Shown here piece after piece: positions 8,177 through 16,283 of a stretch of 25,188 nt of DNA. A program made the position numbers and the translations under genes. Each line of letters opens with the position of its first letter. The stretch's first letter is position 1. The notes beneath the pieces were generated by a model that saw nothing but the letters and a program-made list of their open reading frames with translations, searched no databases and was not told the origin of the DNA. This stretch comes from Flemingiibacterium sp045644145 (GTDB lineage: Bacteria; Bacillota; Clostridia; Oscillospirales; CAG-272): positions 1 through 25,188 of the forward strand of contig JAZRGK010000038.1 of assembly GCA_045644145.1 (NCBI GenBank). The letters run 5' to 3'.

Positions 8177-8300
8177 AGCAAAGGAGATAAGTCTGAAAAA
8201 TGGGGCATTTTTCAGACCGGAAGTTTTGTGCCTTTCGCGTCATCGACGCGAATTTCCTGACGGAAACCGCCACAAACTTCTTTGATTTGTTAAGAAAGGT
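8177..8300 (+). other. Leader region of the serine hydrolase operon
   Basis: This stretch has no convincing gene. It holds a tight hairpin, CGCGTC-ATC-GACGCG at 8236-8250, without a U tract. An open frame without a start runs through it (HFSDRKFCAFRVIDANF and onward) but matches nothing I recognise. Confidence 0.35.
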
Positions 8301-9794
8301 ATGGTCACAACTATGTTTAACACGATAACGCCTGAGAGGGCGGGTATCCCCTCGAAAACAGTGCTTGAAACCTTAAAGGTATTCGACAGCTATGGCTTTG
8401 CAACGCACAGTATAATTATGGCGCGCGGCAACAACATCTTCACCGAGTGCTACTATAAGCCATTTTACAAGGACTTTCTGCACCGTATGTATTCGGTATC
8501 AAAAAGCTTTGTCGGAGTCGCTATCGGATTTGCCATTGACGACGGGCTTCTTGACCTTGATGACAAATTAACCGATTTTTTCCCTGAATACAGGAACGAA
8601 AACTTTGACGAGCTTCTCTCTGAATCGACTATACGCGATATGCTCACAATGAGTACGTCTATGCAGGTGCCGATCAATTGGTTTGACCAGAATACGGACG
8701 ACCGCACCACAGTCTATTTTACCAAGAAGGGCGAAAAAATCCCCGGCACGCTTTTCAGATATGATTCGCCCGGCTCGTATATGCTCGGCGTTGTACTGGA
8801 AAAAGTCACCGGCAAAGGCTTGATGAGCTATCTGCGCGAAAAATGCCTTGACGACATCGGCTTTTCAAAGGAAGCGTACTGTCTGAGCGTCCCCGGCGGT
8901 CACGACTTCGTTGACTCAGGCATTATGTGCACCTCACGCGACCTTCTTGCGTTCGCAAGATTTACTCTTAATCTCGGCGAGTGGAACGGTAAGCAATATC
9001 TGAGCCGCGATTATATGAAGGCAGCAACCTCGAAGCAGGTCTGCAACTGCCCTAACGGCTGGCTCGCAGGCGATATCGGCTACGGCTATGGCTATCAGAT
9101 TTGGATGTGTCCGAGAAGCGGCTTCGCCCTAATCGGCATGGGTGACCAGTTCGCTATCTGCGATCCTAAGAGCGATTTCATCTGCATACTTACCTCTGAC
9201 AATCAGGGCAACGCCGCCACAACGCGCGCTATTCTCTATCACGAGCTTTATCACCGCATTATTCCGAGCCTCGGCGAGCCGATGCCGGACGACGCGGCGG
9301 CAAAAGCAGAGCTTGATGCCTACATCGCAACTCGTGAGCTGACGCATTTCGAAAAAACGAAATACGGCGCGTTTGCCGGTGAGATTGAGAACGTCACCTA
9401 CGAGCTTGAAGCTAACCCCATGGGTATCACACGCATCCGCTTCAACTTCGATGGCGACAAGGGTACATTCTCCTACACAAATGCCAATGGCGATAAGGAG
9501 CTTACATTCGGCATTGGATATAACGAGTTCGGCATTTTCCCGGAGGACGGCTACTCCGACCTTGTTGCAGGCAAGACTTGCAAAGGCAACAAGTATAAAT
9601 GCGCTGTATCCGCTGACTGGGCGGAGGAAAAGAAGCTTCGCTTAAAGGTGCAGATCATCGACAAATATTTTGGAAACGCCTGCTTTATATTCAGCTTCAA
9701 GGACGAGCGCGTAAGCATTATTATGACAAAACACGCCGAAGCCTTCCTTGACGAGTACAACGGTCTTGCAACGGGCAAAAAAATCAGTAAGTAA
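8301..9794 (+). CDS. Serine hydrolase of the beta-lactamase class C/penicillin-binding fold
   Basis: The 497-residue protein has the SxxK motif SVSK (Ser65-Lys68) and a YDS motif (Tyr154-Ser156) in the place of the class C YxN/S. These are the nucleophile and general base of beta-lactamase/DD-peptidase-like esterases. There is no signal peptide, so it is probably cytoplasmic. The first 350 residues form the catalytic domain; the last 140 look like a beta-rich accessory domain. Such cytoplasmic members are often esterases acting on sugar derivatives or other small substrates. Two starts are possible: the ATG at 8301 is too close to AAAGG, and the ATG at 8313 (MFNTITPERAG) is rather far from it. 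It is followed 22 bases later by a GH4 gene, which suggests a joint role in glycoside breakdown. Confidence 0.85.
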   Translation: MVTTMFNTITPERAGIPSKTVLETLKVFDSYGFATHSIIMARGNNIFTECYYKPFYKDFLHRMYSVSKSFVGVAIGFAIDDGLLDLDDKLTDFFPEYRNENFDELLSESTIRDMLTMSTSMQVPINWFDQNTDDRTTVYFTKKGEKIPGTLFRYDSPGSYMLGVVLEKVTGKGLMSYLREKCLDDIGFSKEAYCLSVPGGHDFVDSGIMCTSRDLLAFARFTLNLGEWNGKQYLSRDYMKAATSKQVCNCPNGWLAGDIGYGYGYQIWMCPRSGFALIGMGDQFAICDPKSDFICILTSDNQGNAATTRAILYHELYHRIIPSLGEPMPDDAAAKAELDAYIATRELTHFEKTKYGAFAGEIENVTYELEANPMGITRIRFNFDGDKGTFSYTNANGDKELTFGIGYNEFGIFPEDGYSDLVAGKTCKGNKYKCAVSADWAEEKKLRLKVQIIDKYFGNACFIFSFKDERVSIIMTKHAEAFLDEYNGLATGKKISK

Positions 9795-9816
9795 AACGAA
9801 AGTGAGGAATATATTT

Positions 9817-11208
9817 ATGAAGTATGCAAACAACAAAGTAGAGGACATTAAAATCGCCTACATCGGCGGCGGATCTCGCGGTTGGGCATGGGGACTTATG
9901 TCCGACCTTGCTAAGGCAGACGACATTTCGGGTGATGTTTATCTCTATGACATCGACTTTGAGGCTGCAAAGAACAACGAGATCATCGGCAACAAGGTAA
10001 AGGAACTTCCCGATTGCAAATCCGCGTGGAACTACAAGGCAGTTGAAACCATCGGCGAAGCTCTCACCGGCGCCAACTTCGTTATTATCTCCATTCTCCC
10101 CGGTACATTCAAGGAAATGGAGAGCGACGTTCACACTCCCGAAAAATACGGCATTTATCAGTCCGTCGGCGATACAAGCGGCCCCGGCGGTCTTATCAGA
10201 GCACTGCGCACCGTCCCCATGTTTGAGGAGATCGCGCTCGCTATCAAGAAGTATTCGCCTGACGCTTGGGTTATCAACTACACTAACCCGATGACCGTCT
10301 GCACTAAGACACTCTACGCAGCATTCCCCGAGATCAAAGCGTTTGGCTGCTGCCACGAGGTGTTCGGTACGCAGAAGCTGCTCGTTCGTGCACTTCAGGA
10401 CATCTGCGGTCTTCCTTTCGTACCGCGCGAGGAGATCAAGGTAAACGTACTCGGCGTAAACCATTTCACATGGTTTGACAAGGCTCAGTTCAGAGATACC
10501 GATCTCTTTGACGTTTACAGTAAGTTCTGCGACAAGTACGCTGACAGCGGCTATGTTGAGCCTGTTGACGAGAACTGGATGAACAAGATGTTCGGAAGCC
10601 AGGAGCGCGTTAAAATGGATCTTTTCAAGCGTTTCGGTCTTATCGCCGCAGCAGGCGACAGACATCTTGCAGAATTCTGCCCCGGCAAGTGGTATCTCGA
10701 GAGCCCCGAAAAGGTCAAAGAGTGGAAATATGCTCTTACACCCGTTTCTTTCCGCTGGGATGACCTCGAAAAGCGTCTTGCAAGAAGCAAACGTCTGCTC
10801 TCCGGCGAGGAAGCATTCGTTCTCAAGCCCACCGGCGAGGAGGGTGTTGAGCAGATGCGCGCACTTCTTGGACTTCGCGATCTTGTTACCAACGTAAACA
10901 TCCCCAACTACGGTCAGGTTACAAATCTCCCCATCGGCGCAGTGGTAGAAACCAACGCTACCTTCCGCACCAACGAGCTTGAGCCCGTATTCGTGGGCGA
11001 TATTCCCTCGGCGATCTACCCGCTCATCTCCCGTATTTGCGGCCAGCAGGAGCTCACTGTTGAGGCGGCTATGGAGCGCGACCTTGAAAAGGCGTTCAGA
11101 GTATTCGCTAACGATCCGCTCGTTCCGCTGTCCATGACCGATGCGAGAAAGCTCTTCGACGAAATGATTGAAAACACCAAGAATTACCTTGGCGATTACT
11201 TCGCGTAA
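9817..11208 (+). CDS. Glycoside hydrolase family 4 enzyme (CHEV subgroup, possible alpha-galacturonidase)
   Basis: The 463-residue protein has the NAD-binding start IKIAYIGGGSRGW, the family motif NYTNPM (154-159) and CCHEVFG (Cys179-His180-Glu181-Val182), which binds the Mn2+ ion. GH4 enzymes cleave glycosides by NAD-dependent oxidation at C3 and elimination. The residues after Cys-His divide the family by substrate; from memory CHEV marks the LplD/Thermotoga-type alpha-galacturonidases, while CHSV marks alpha-glucosidases and alpha-galactosidases. The start at 9817 follows GTGAGGAA and is better than an in-frame ATG at 9748 inside the previous gene. The upstream reductase remnant also points to galacturonate. 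The substrate remains unproven. Confidence 0.9.
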   Translation: MKYANNKVEDIKIAYIGGGSRGWAWGLMSDLAKADDISGDVYLYDIDFEAAKNNEIIGNKVKELPDCKSAWNYKAVETIGEALTGANFVIISILPGTFKEMESDVHTPEKYGIYQSVGDTSGPGGLIRALRTVPMFEEIALAIKKYSPDAWVINYTNPMTVCTKTLYAAFPEIKAFGCCHEVFGTQKLLVRALQDICGLPFVPREEIKVNVLGVNHFTWFDKAQFRDTDLFDVYSKFCDKYADSGYVEPVDENWMNKMFGSQERVKMDLFKRFGLIAAAGDRHLAEFCPGKWYLESPEKVKEWKYALTPVSFRWDDLEKRLARSKRLLSGEEAFVLKPTGEEGVEQMRALLGLRDLVTNVNIPNYGQVTNLPIGAVVETNATFRTNELEPVFVGDIPSAIYPLISRICGQQELTVEAAMERDLEKAFRVFANDPLVPLSMTDARKLFDEMIENTKNYLGDYFA

Positions 11209-11217
11209 ATTTATTGA

Positions 11218-11247
11218 ACGGCAGCCATCCCCTGAGATGGCTGCCGT
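11218..11247. repeat. Stem-loop after the GH4 gene
   Basis: ACGGCAGCCATC and GATGGCTGCCGT form a strong stem around a CCTGA-type loop, 10 bases after the GH4 stop. There is no T run, so it may protect the mRNA 3' end or act with the terminator that follows. Confidence 0.6.
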
Positions 11248-11255
11248 AGACTAAT

Positions 11256-11282
11256 GAAAACCCGAGATTTTCTCGGGTTTTC
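11256..11282 (+). terminator. Terminator of the hydrolase-GH4 operon
   Basis: A 12-base perfect stem (GAAAACCCGAGA with TCTCGGGTTTTC) around TTT. The same 27 bases occur in inverted orientation at 24979-25005. Confidence 0.8.
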
Positions 11283-11349
11283 TGCTTTGATTCATTTGTG
11301 TTCAGTTAAACTATCGAATTTTTTGATGGAGCAGATTGAATTTATTCGC

Positions 11350-11378
11350 TTGACAGATCCAAGATATTGTGATACAAT
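11350..11378 (+). promoter_or_regulatory. Promoter of the T-box operon
   Basis: TTGACA (11350-11355) and TACAAT (11373-11378) with a 17-base spacer, plus a TG extension just before the -10 box. Transcription should start near 11385, just before the T-box leader. Confidence 0.75.
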
Positions 11379-11384
11379 ATGATC

Positions 11385-11670
11385 AATATAATGCATTGAT
11401 TGGGGAATCCCCATCGGATAAAAGTCTACAGAGAGCTGCCGGTTGGTGCGAGGTAGTGACCGGTTTCGATGTACTCGCCCCATAGCAGTCATCCGAACAT
11501 TCTGTTTATACAGTATTAGTAGACATGAACGGAATCCCACCGTTATCAGGGAAGAGCATCATGTTGTGCTTAATGAGATGGGTATTATTATACCAAACAG
11601 AGTGGTACCGCGGAAGTTTTACGCTTTCGTTTCTGTCAGAATTGTTTCTGGCGAGACGAAAGCGTTTTTG
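11385..11670 (+). promoter_or_regulatory. T-box leader (tRNA-sensing riboswitch)
   Basis: The hallmark T-box sequence AGAGTGGTACCGCGG lies at 11599-11613. Upstream are the stem I landmarks AGAGAGC and GGTTGGTGCGAG (about 11430-11455), the closing CTCGCC, and a downstream AGTAG...CGG...CCGTTA block. Downstream is the terminator at 11621-11670. T-boxes read the charging level of one tRNA and let transcription continue when it is uncharged. The UGGU bulge would pair with an ACCA end, so the tRNA has discriminator A. The specifier lies in or near GAACATTCTG (about 11500-11510). AUU (Ile) and UUC (Phe) are both possible readings, and I could not fold the stem well enough to decide. Confidence 0.9.
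11621..11670 (+). terminator. Regulated terminator of the T-box leader
   Basis: ACGCTTTCGT (11621-11630) pairs with ACGAAAGCGT (11656-11665), followed by a T run. The competing antiterminator would use the T-box sequence just upstream. Confidence 0.85.
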
Positions 11671-11729
11671 TTTCTTCAGATAACAGCTCTTTCATATCAT
11701 TTTTTATTTTCGAAAGGATGTCGAACACT

Positions 11730-14264
11730 ATGAAACTTTCTTTTTCCACACTGGGATGCAGCGGTTTTGCCTGGACGGATATCTACACGCTGGCAAAGGA
11801 CTTCGGATTTCACGGAATTGAAATGCGAGGCCTCGGAGATGATATTTTTTCTATCCATGCCTCCCCTTTTCTTCCCGAAAATCTTGAAGAAACAAAGGCA
11901 ACTTTGAAACAGCTCCGTCTGGAGATCTGCTGCCTTTCTTCCGGCTGTGCGCTTCGCTTTAAAGACAAGCACGAAGAATCCATCGCAGAGCTGAAAGAGT
12001 ATATCGCTCTTGCTTCTGCTCTTGGTACACCGTATATCCGTGTTCTCGGTGACCTGACCGCAGAAATCACCACCGATTTTCCGGATGAGAATATCATCAA
12101 ACCTATGAAGATTCTCGCCCCAATCGCGGAAGAAGCCGGCGTTATGCTTCTTATCGAAACAAATGGTGTTTATTCCGATACCGCCCGTCTTTCGGATGTT
12201 CTGTCGCAGATCGGCAGCGACAGTGTCGGTGCTCTGTGGGACTGGAACCATCCCTATCGCTATAACAATGAAATGCCTGAAACGACTATCAACAATCTCG
12301 GTGCATATATCAAGCACTGTCACATCAAGGACTCAGTTGTAGTAGACGGTAAGGTTGAATACCGTCTGGTCGGTGAAGGCGATCTGCCCCCTATGGCGGA
12401 ATATATGAAGGCTCTGCGCTCTCTCAACTATGAAGGATACATTTCTCTGGAATGGCTCAAGCAGTACGCTCCCGAGCTTTCCGATGCAGGCATTGTATTC
12501 CCGCATTACGCCAACTTTATGGCACAGTATCTCGAATGCGGCGGTGACACAGAGCGTCTTCAGAAAAACAACCGCGGCGACGGTTATTATGTATGGGAAA
12601 AGAATCAGATCATCGACATGACATTTCCGCAGGTTCTCGACCGTATGTGCGAAGAATTTCCGGATCAGTATGCGTTCCGCTATACCGAACTTGATTATAC
12701 CCGTACATACAGTGAATTCCGTGATGAAGTTGATACCTTCGCCCGTGCGCTGATCAGCATGGGCGTTAAGCAAGGTGACCACGTTGCTGTCTGGGCAACC
12801 AATGTACCGGCATGGTACATCACCTTCTGGGCAACAGTCAAGATCGGTGCGGTTCTCGTCACCGTAAACACGGCATATAAGATTCACGAAGCAGAATATC
12901 TGCTCCGTCAGTCTGATACGCATACGCTGGTTATGGTGGACGGATACAAGGATTCAGACTATATTTCCATCATTAAGCAGCTTGTTCCCGAGTTGGAGCA
13001 GAATGATGAAGTAAAGCCTATTCACAGCCGCAAGCTGCCGTTCCTGAGAAATATCATTACCGTTGAGTCCAAGCAGAAGGGATGCTTGGCTTGGGATGAA
13101 GCGATGGCAATGTCCGAAAGAACGCCCATCGAAGCCGTATATCGCCGCGCCGCTATGATCAATAAGCATGACGTATGCAATATGCAATACACCAGCGGTA
13201 CCACCGGATTCCCCAAGGGCGTTATGCTGACACACTACAATGTGGTAAACAACGGTAAGGCAATCGGCGACTGCATGGATCTGTCAACGGCTGACCGTAT
13301 GATGATTCAGGTTCCCATGTTCCACTGCTTCGGTATGGTTCTTGCTATGACCGCATCCATGACGCACGGAACTACAATGTCCCCGATCACCGCGTTCTCT
13401 CCAAAGAAAGGTCTTGCATGCATCAATAAGGAAAAGATCACCGCCTTCCACGGCGTTCCCACTATGTTTATCGCCATGCTTGCCCATGAGGACTTCGATA
13501 AGACGGACTTCAGCTATATGCGTACCGGCATTATGGCAGGTTCTCCCTGCCCCATCAAGGTCATGGAAGAGGTCATCGAGAAGATGCACATGAGCGAAAT
13601 CTGCATCACTTACGGTCAGACAGAAGCTTCTCCTGCCACTACCATGTCGAAGACCACGGACAGCATCGAAACCCGTGTAAATACCGTCGGCAGTGCAATT
13701 TTCGGCGTTGAATGCAAGATAGTAGATCCCGAAACCGGTCTTGACTGTCCCGATAATGTGGACGGTGAATTTGTTGCCCGCGGTTACAACATCATGAAAG
13801 GATATTATAAGATGCCTGCCGCAACCGCCGCTGCCATCGACAAGGACGGCTGGCTTCATACCGGCGATCTTGCAAGACGTCTGCCTGATGGGAACTACAA
13901 GATTACCGGCAGAATCAAGGATATGATAATCCGCGGCGGTGAAAATATCTACCCCAAGGAGATCGAGGACTTCATCTACACACATCCTAAGGTTTCCGAT
14001 GTACAGGTTATAGGTGTACCTGATAAGCAGTACGGAGAAGAAATTATGGCGTGCGTAATCCTCAAGCCGGACGTGAAATGTAGCGCAGAAGAAATTAAAC
14101 AGTACGTTATGGATAATATGGCAAAGCACAAAACACCTCGTTATGTGGTATTCGTAGACAGTTTCCCGATGAATGCTGCCGGAAAGATTCTGAAGTACAA
14201 GATGCGCGAGGATGCAAAAAAACTCCCTGAATTCAAAGAAGCTGCCAATATTGTGACCGCATAA
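11730..14264 (+). CDS. Fusion of sugar-phosphate isomerase/epimerase-type TIM barrel and AMP-forming acyl-CoA ligase
   Basis: One uninterrupted frame encodes 844 residues. Residues 1-272 are an AP-endonuclease-2/xylose-isomerase-like TIM barrel with likely metal ligands Glu143 (LIETNG), Asp171 (WDWNHP), His198 (HCHIKD) and Glu241 (SLEW). Residues 285-844 are an ANL-family acyl-CoA synthetase with YTSGTTGFPKG (487-497), YGQTE (628-632), HTGDL (710-714), GRIKDMIIRGGENIYP (727-742) and catalytic Lys819. The ligase would activate a carboxylic acid with ATP and CoA; the barrel would isomerise or cleave a hydroxy or keto acid. I know no pathway that needs this fusion. The ATG at 11730 is preferred over 11718, which is jammed against AAAGG. 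It lies behind a T-box, so expression follows amino acid starvation. Confidence 0.9.
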   Translation: MKLSFSTLGCSGFAWTDIYTLAKDFGFHGIEMRGLGDDIFSIHASPFLPENLEETKATLKQLRLEICCLSSGCALRFKDKHEESIAELKEYIALASALGTPYIRVLGDLTAEITTDFPDENIIKPMKILAPIAEEAGVMLLIETNGVYSDTARLSDVLSQIGSDSVGALWDWNHPYRYNNEMPETTINNLGAYIKHCHIKDSVVVDGKVEYRLVGEGDLPPMAEYMKALRSLNYEGYISLEWLKQYAPELSDAGIVFPHYANFMAQYLECGGDTERLQKNNRGDGYYVWEKNQIIDMTFPQVLDRMCEEFPDQYAFRYTELDYTRTYSEFRDEVDTFARALISMGVKQGDHVAVWATNVPAWYITFWATVKIGAVLVTVNTAYKIHEAEYLLRQSDTHTLVMVDGYKDSDYISIIKQLVPELEQNDEVKPIHSRKLPFLRNIITVESKQKGCLAWDEAMAMSERTPIEAVYRRAAMINKHDVCNMQYTSGTTGFPKGVMLTHYNVVNNGKAIGDCMDLSTADRMMIQVPMFHCFGMVLAMTASMTHGTTMSPITAFSPKKGLACINKEKITAFHGVPTMFIAMLAHEDFDKTDFSYMRTGIMAGSPCPIKVMEEVIEKMHMSEICITYGQTEASPATTMSKTTDSIETRVNTVGSAIFGVECKIVDPETGLDCPDNVDGEFVARGYNIMKGYYKMPAATAAAIDKDGWLHTGDLARRLPDGNYKITGRIKDMIIRGGENIYPKEIEDFIYTHPKVSDVQVIGVPDKQYGEEIMACVILKPDVKCSAEEIKQYVMDNMAKHKTPRYVVFVDSFPMNAAGKILKYKMREDAKKLPEFKEAANIVTA

Positions 14265-14289
14265 TTACTGATTTGATTGAGGTGGTACA

Positions 14290-15726
14290 TTGAAAAAGAC
14301 ATATGTGACTTCCATGCCCGATCATATCGGTGCATTTCTCAAGGCAAGCAAGTGTTTTTCTGCACTTGGCATAAACATCACCCGCGTCAGCTATAACAAA
14401 GCGGTGGATACCCATACTCTGTTCATTGATGCAGAAGGCACAGAGGAACAACTGTTGAAAGCAGATACAGAGCTTGAAAAGATCGGATATCTGCAGAGCA
14501 ATGCCTCAAAAACAGGCATTGTGCTGATCGAATTCTGTCTTCATGATGTTCCCGGAAGCGTTACCAATGTGCTTGAATTGATCAACGACTTCAACTTCAA
14601 CATCTCCTATATAAGCTCGCAGGAAAACGGTACCGATTATCAGTATTTCAAGATGGGACTGTATATCGACGACTTTGATAAGGTATCAGCGTTTCTGAAA
14701 GAGGCAGAAAAGCTGTGCAGGGTTCGTGTGATCAACTACAACAGCTCGGAAAAGGTGTACGACAACAGCATCTTTTATAACACATATGTAATTGGGCTCT
14801 CTCAAACCATGGGACTGCCTAATGAAGTGAGCCGTGAGTTGCTGGTTCATGTCAATCTTGCAATGCAGACACTGGACGAACAGGGACTTTCTCCCTATAG
14901 AACCTTTGACAGTATAAGCAAGTTTGCCGAGCTCCTCGGGGCATCTAAAGGTACAGCCTTCACACCGAGAATCAGCAACCACAAAATTACGGATAACACT
15001 GAAATCACGCTGATCGAACCGCCTTGCGGAAGCAATACGATCATCATCAAAAGCGGTGATAAGGTATTGTTTGTGGACAGCGGATATGCCTGTTACAGCG
15101 AGGAAATGGTCGCCGTATTCAGGAGAATACTCCCCGATTTCGACCGCATGAAGAAAACCATCCTCGTTACCCATGCGGACGTGGATCACTGCGGTTTGCT
15201 TCCTCTCTTTGACAAGATCATTGCCAGCTCCAAAACTGCAGGATGTCTTCGAAACGAATTCATGGGCAATAACGGATTCCGCGAGAAAAATCCCCTGCAT
15301 AAGCCGTATATCAACATCTGTAAGATCCTGACCTCATATAAAGCAGTAAATCCAGAAAAAATTACGGCTTTATGGAATGATGTTGAAACGCTTCGGGAAC
15401 CCCTTACGCAAATAGGCTTCTTCGACTTTGGGGAACTTCATTTTGAGGTTTATGAAGGTAAAGGCGGACATCTTCCCGGTGAGATTGTACTGATTGATTA
15501 CGCACATCATATTGCGTTTACGGGAGATATTTACATCAATATCCATGGCCTGACACCGGAGCAGGCGGCATATAACCAATATGCACCGATTTTGATGACT
15601 TCTGTGGATACTGATCCCAAGCTCTGTGCAGAAGAAAGAAAGGCTATCATTCAGCGTCTTGGTGTAGGTGTATGGCAGATTTTTGGTGCTCATGGTTTCA
15701 AAAAGGATTATTCGGTAAATTCGTAA
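14290..15726 (+). CDS. Double-ACT domain fused to a metallo-beta-lactamase-fold hydrolase
   Basis: This 478-residue protein starts at a TTG at 14290 behind a strong GAGGTGG site, 25 bases after the fusion gene. Residues 1-70 and 75-145 look like two ACT domains (TSMPDHIGAFLKAS and CLHDVPGSVTNVLELI), the fold that senses amino acids. A helical linker follows. Residues 235-478 are a metallo-beta-lactamase fold with THADVDHCG (His295, Asp297, Asp299, His300), GGHLPG (His394), FTGD (Asp413) and FGAHGF (His468). The second His of the usual HxHxDH is Asp297, so one metal site is altered. An amino-acid-gated hydrolase, perhaps a thioesterase for the CoA product of the preceding ligase, is a reasonable guess. 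Confidence 0.85.
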   Translation: MKKTYVTSMPDHIGAFLKASKCFSALGINITRVSYNKAVDTHTLFIDAEGTEEQLLKADTELEKIGYLQSNASKTGIVLIEFCLHDVPGSVTNVLELINDFNFNISYISSQENGTDYQYFKMGLYIDDFDKVSAFLKEAEKLCRVRVINYNSSEKVYDNSIFYNTYVIGLSQTMGLPNEVSRELLVHVNLAMQTLDEQGLSPYRTFDSISKFAELLGASKGTAFTPRISNHKITDNTEITLIEPPCGSNTIIIKSGDKVLFVDSGYACYSEEMVAVFRRILPDFDRMKKTILVTHADVDHCGLLPLFDKIIASSKTAGCLRNEFMGNNGFREKNPLHKPYINICKILTSYKAVNPEKITALWNDVETLREPLTQIGFFDFGELHFEVYEGKGGHLPGEIVLIDYAHHIAFTGDIYINIHGLTPEQAAYNQYAPILMTSVDTDPKLCAEERKAIIQRLGVGVWQIFGAHGFKKDYSVNS

Positions 15727-15749
15727 CGGAATAAATACGAAGAACAAGG

Positions 15750-15790
15750 AAAGCGATTCAGGTCAAAAATGACTTGAATCGCTTTTTCTT
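15750..15790 (+). terminator. Terminator of the T-box operon
   Basis: AAGCGATTCAGGTC and GACTTGAATCGCTT form a 14-base stem around AAAAAT, followed by TTTCTTTCC. It lies between convergent operons and may also slow transcription from the right. Confidence 0.85.
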
Positions 15791-15808
15791 TCCACAAATA
15801 TATCGATA

Positions 15809-16255
15809 TCAGCTATTTTTCAGATCTGCCGGTCTGCACTTCACAATGGCTTCAGTAACATCCTTTAGAACAAGCTCTCCGTGCTGATTATAGGCATCAA
15901 TGGAGATCTCCACCAGCCCGTTTTTTGGGTTCCGCTGGACAAGATTTGTAACAATTGCCTTTCCCATCAGAATATCCTCAGCATAAACAGGCTTCAGCCA
16001 TTCAATTTTCGTAGATTTTCCGGCAAGAAGCTCCTCGCCGAAGAAATCCACCTCAAGATATTTCGCCCACACCGACATAAAGGACATCACGCCCGGCGCA
16101 ATTAGTTTGCCAAAGGGGGTGGTCTTGGCGTATTCCTCATCAGTATGGAGAGGAATCGGATCGTAATCTCGGGCAAATGCCAGCATTTTTTCTTTTTCAA
16201 TGGCGGCAGGTGCAATTTCCACCGTCATTCCGAGCTTTATATCATTGAAATACAT
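15809..16255 (-). CDS. MaoC-like hot-dog acyl dehydratase
   Basis: The 148-residue protein shows the hydratase-2/MaoC segment FARDYDPIPLHTDEEYAKTTPFGKLIAPG, in which Asp and His are the usual catalytic pair of R-specific enoyl-CoA hydratases. The expected DxNPIH is changed to DYDPIPLH, a variant common in MaoC relatives of uncertain substrate. It closes the DAHP synthase-GNAT-MaoC operon, starting 28 bases after the GNAT stop. The ribosome binding site (GGTGA) is weak. A CoA-ester substrate is likely; a link with the convergent acyl-CoA ligase operon is possible but unproven. Confidence 0.85.
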   Translation of the reverse strand: MYFNDIKLGMTVEIAPAAIEKEKMLAFARDYDPIPLHTDEEYAKTTPFGKLIAPGVMSFMSVWAKYLEVDFFGEELLAGKSTKIEWLKPVYAEDILMGKAIVTNLVQRNPKNGLVEISIDAYNQHGELVLKDVTEAIVKCRPADLKNS

Positions 16256-16283
16256 CGTATCACCACAGCGAATGTTTTGCTTT

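Noticed and set aside
8094..8285. 63-codon plus-strand frame in the hydrolase leader
   Set aside because: It runs out of frame through the reductase remnant and has no recognisable features; the remnant frame has the conserved motif.
8197..8322. Open frame without start reading HFSDRKFCAFRVIDANF and onward
   Set aside because: It looks protein-like over a short stretch but has no start and matches no family I know; too little to call a gene.
9784..10665. 293-codon minus-strand frame inside the GH4 gene
   Set aside because: It is a shadow of a well-supported enzyme with intact motifs and shows no family features.
11292..11733. Small frames on both strands over 11292-11733
   Set aside because: They fall in the T-box leader, whose RNA landmarks explain the sequence.
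13284..14129. 281-codon minus-strand frame inside the acyl-CoA ligase part
   Set aside because: It mirrors the codon pattern of the ligase gene; no motif, start site or promoter supports it.
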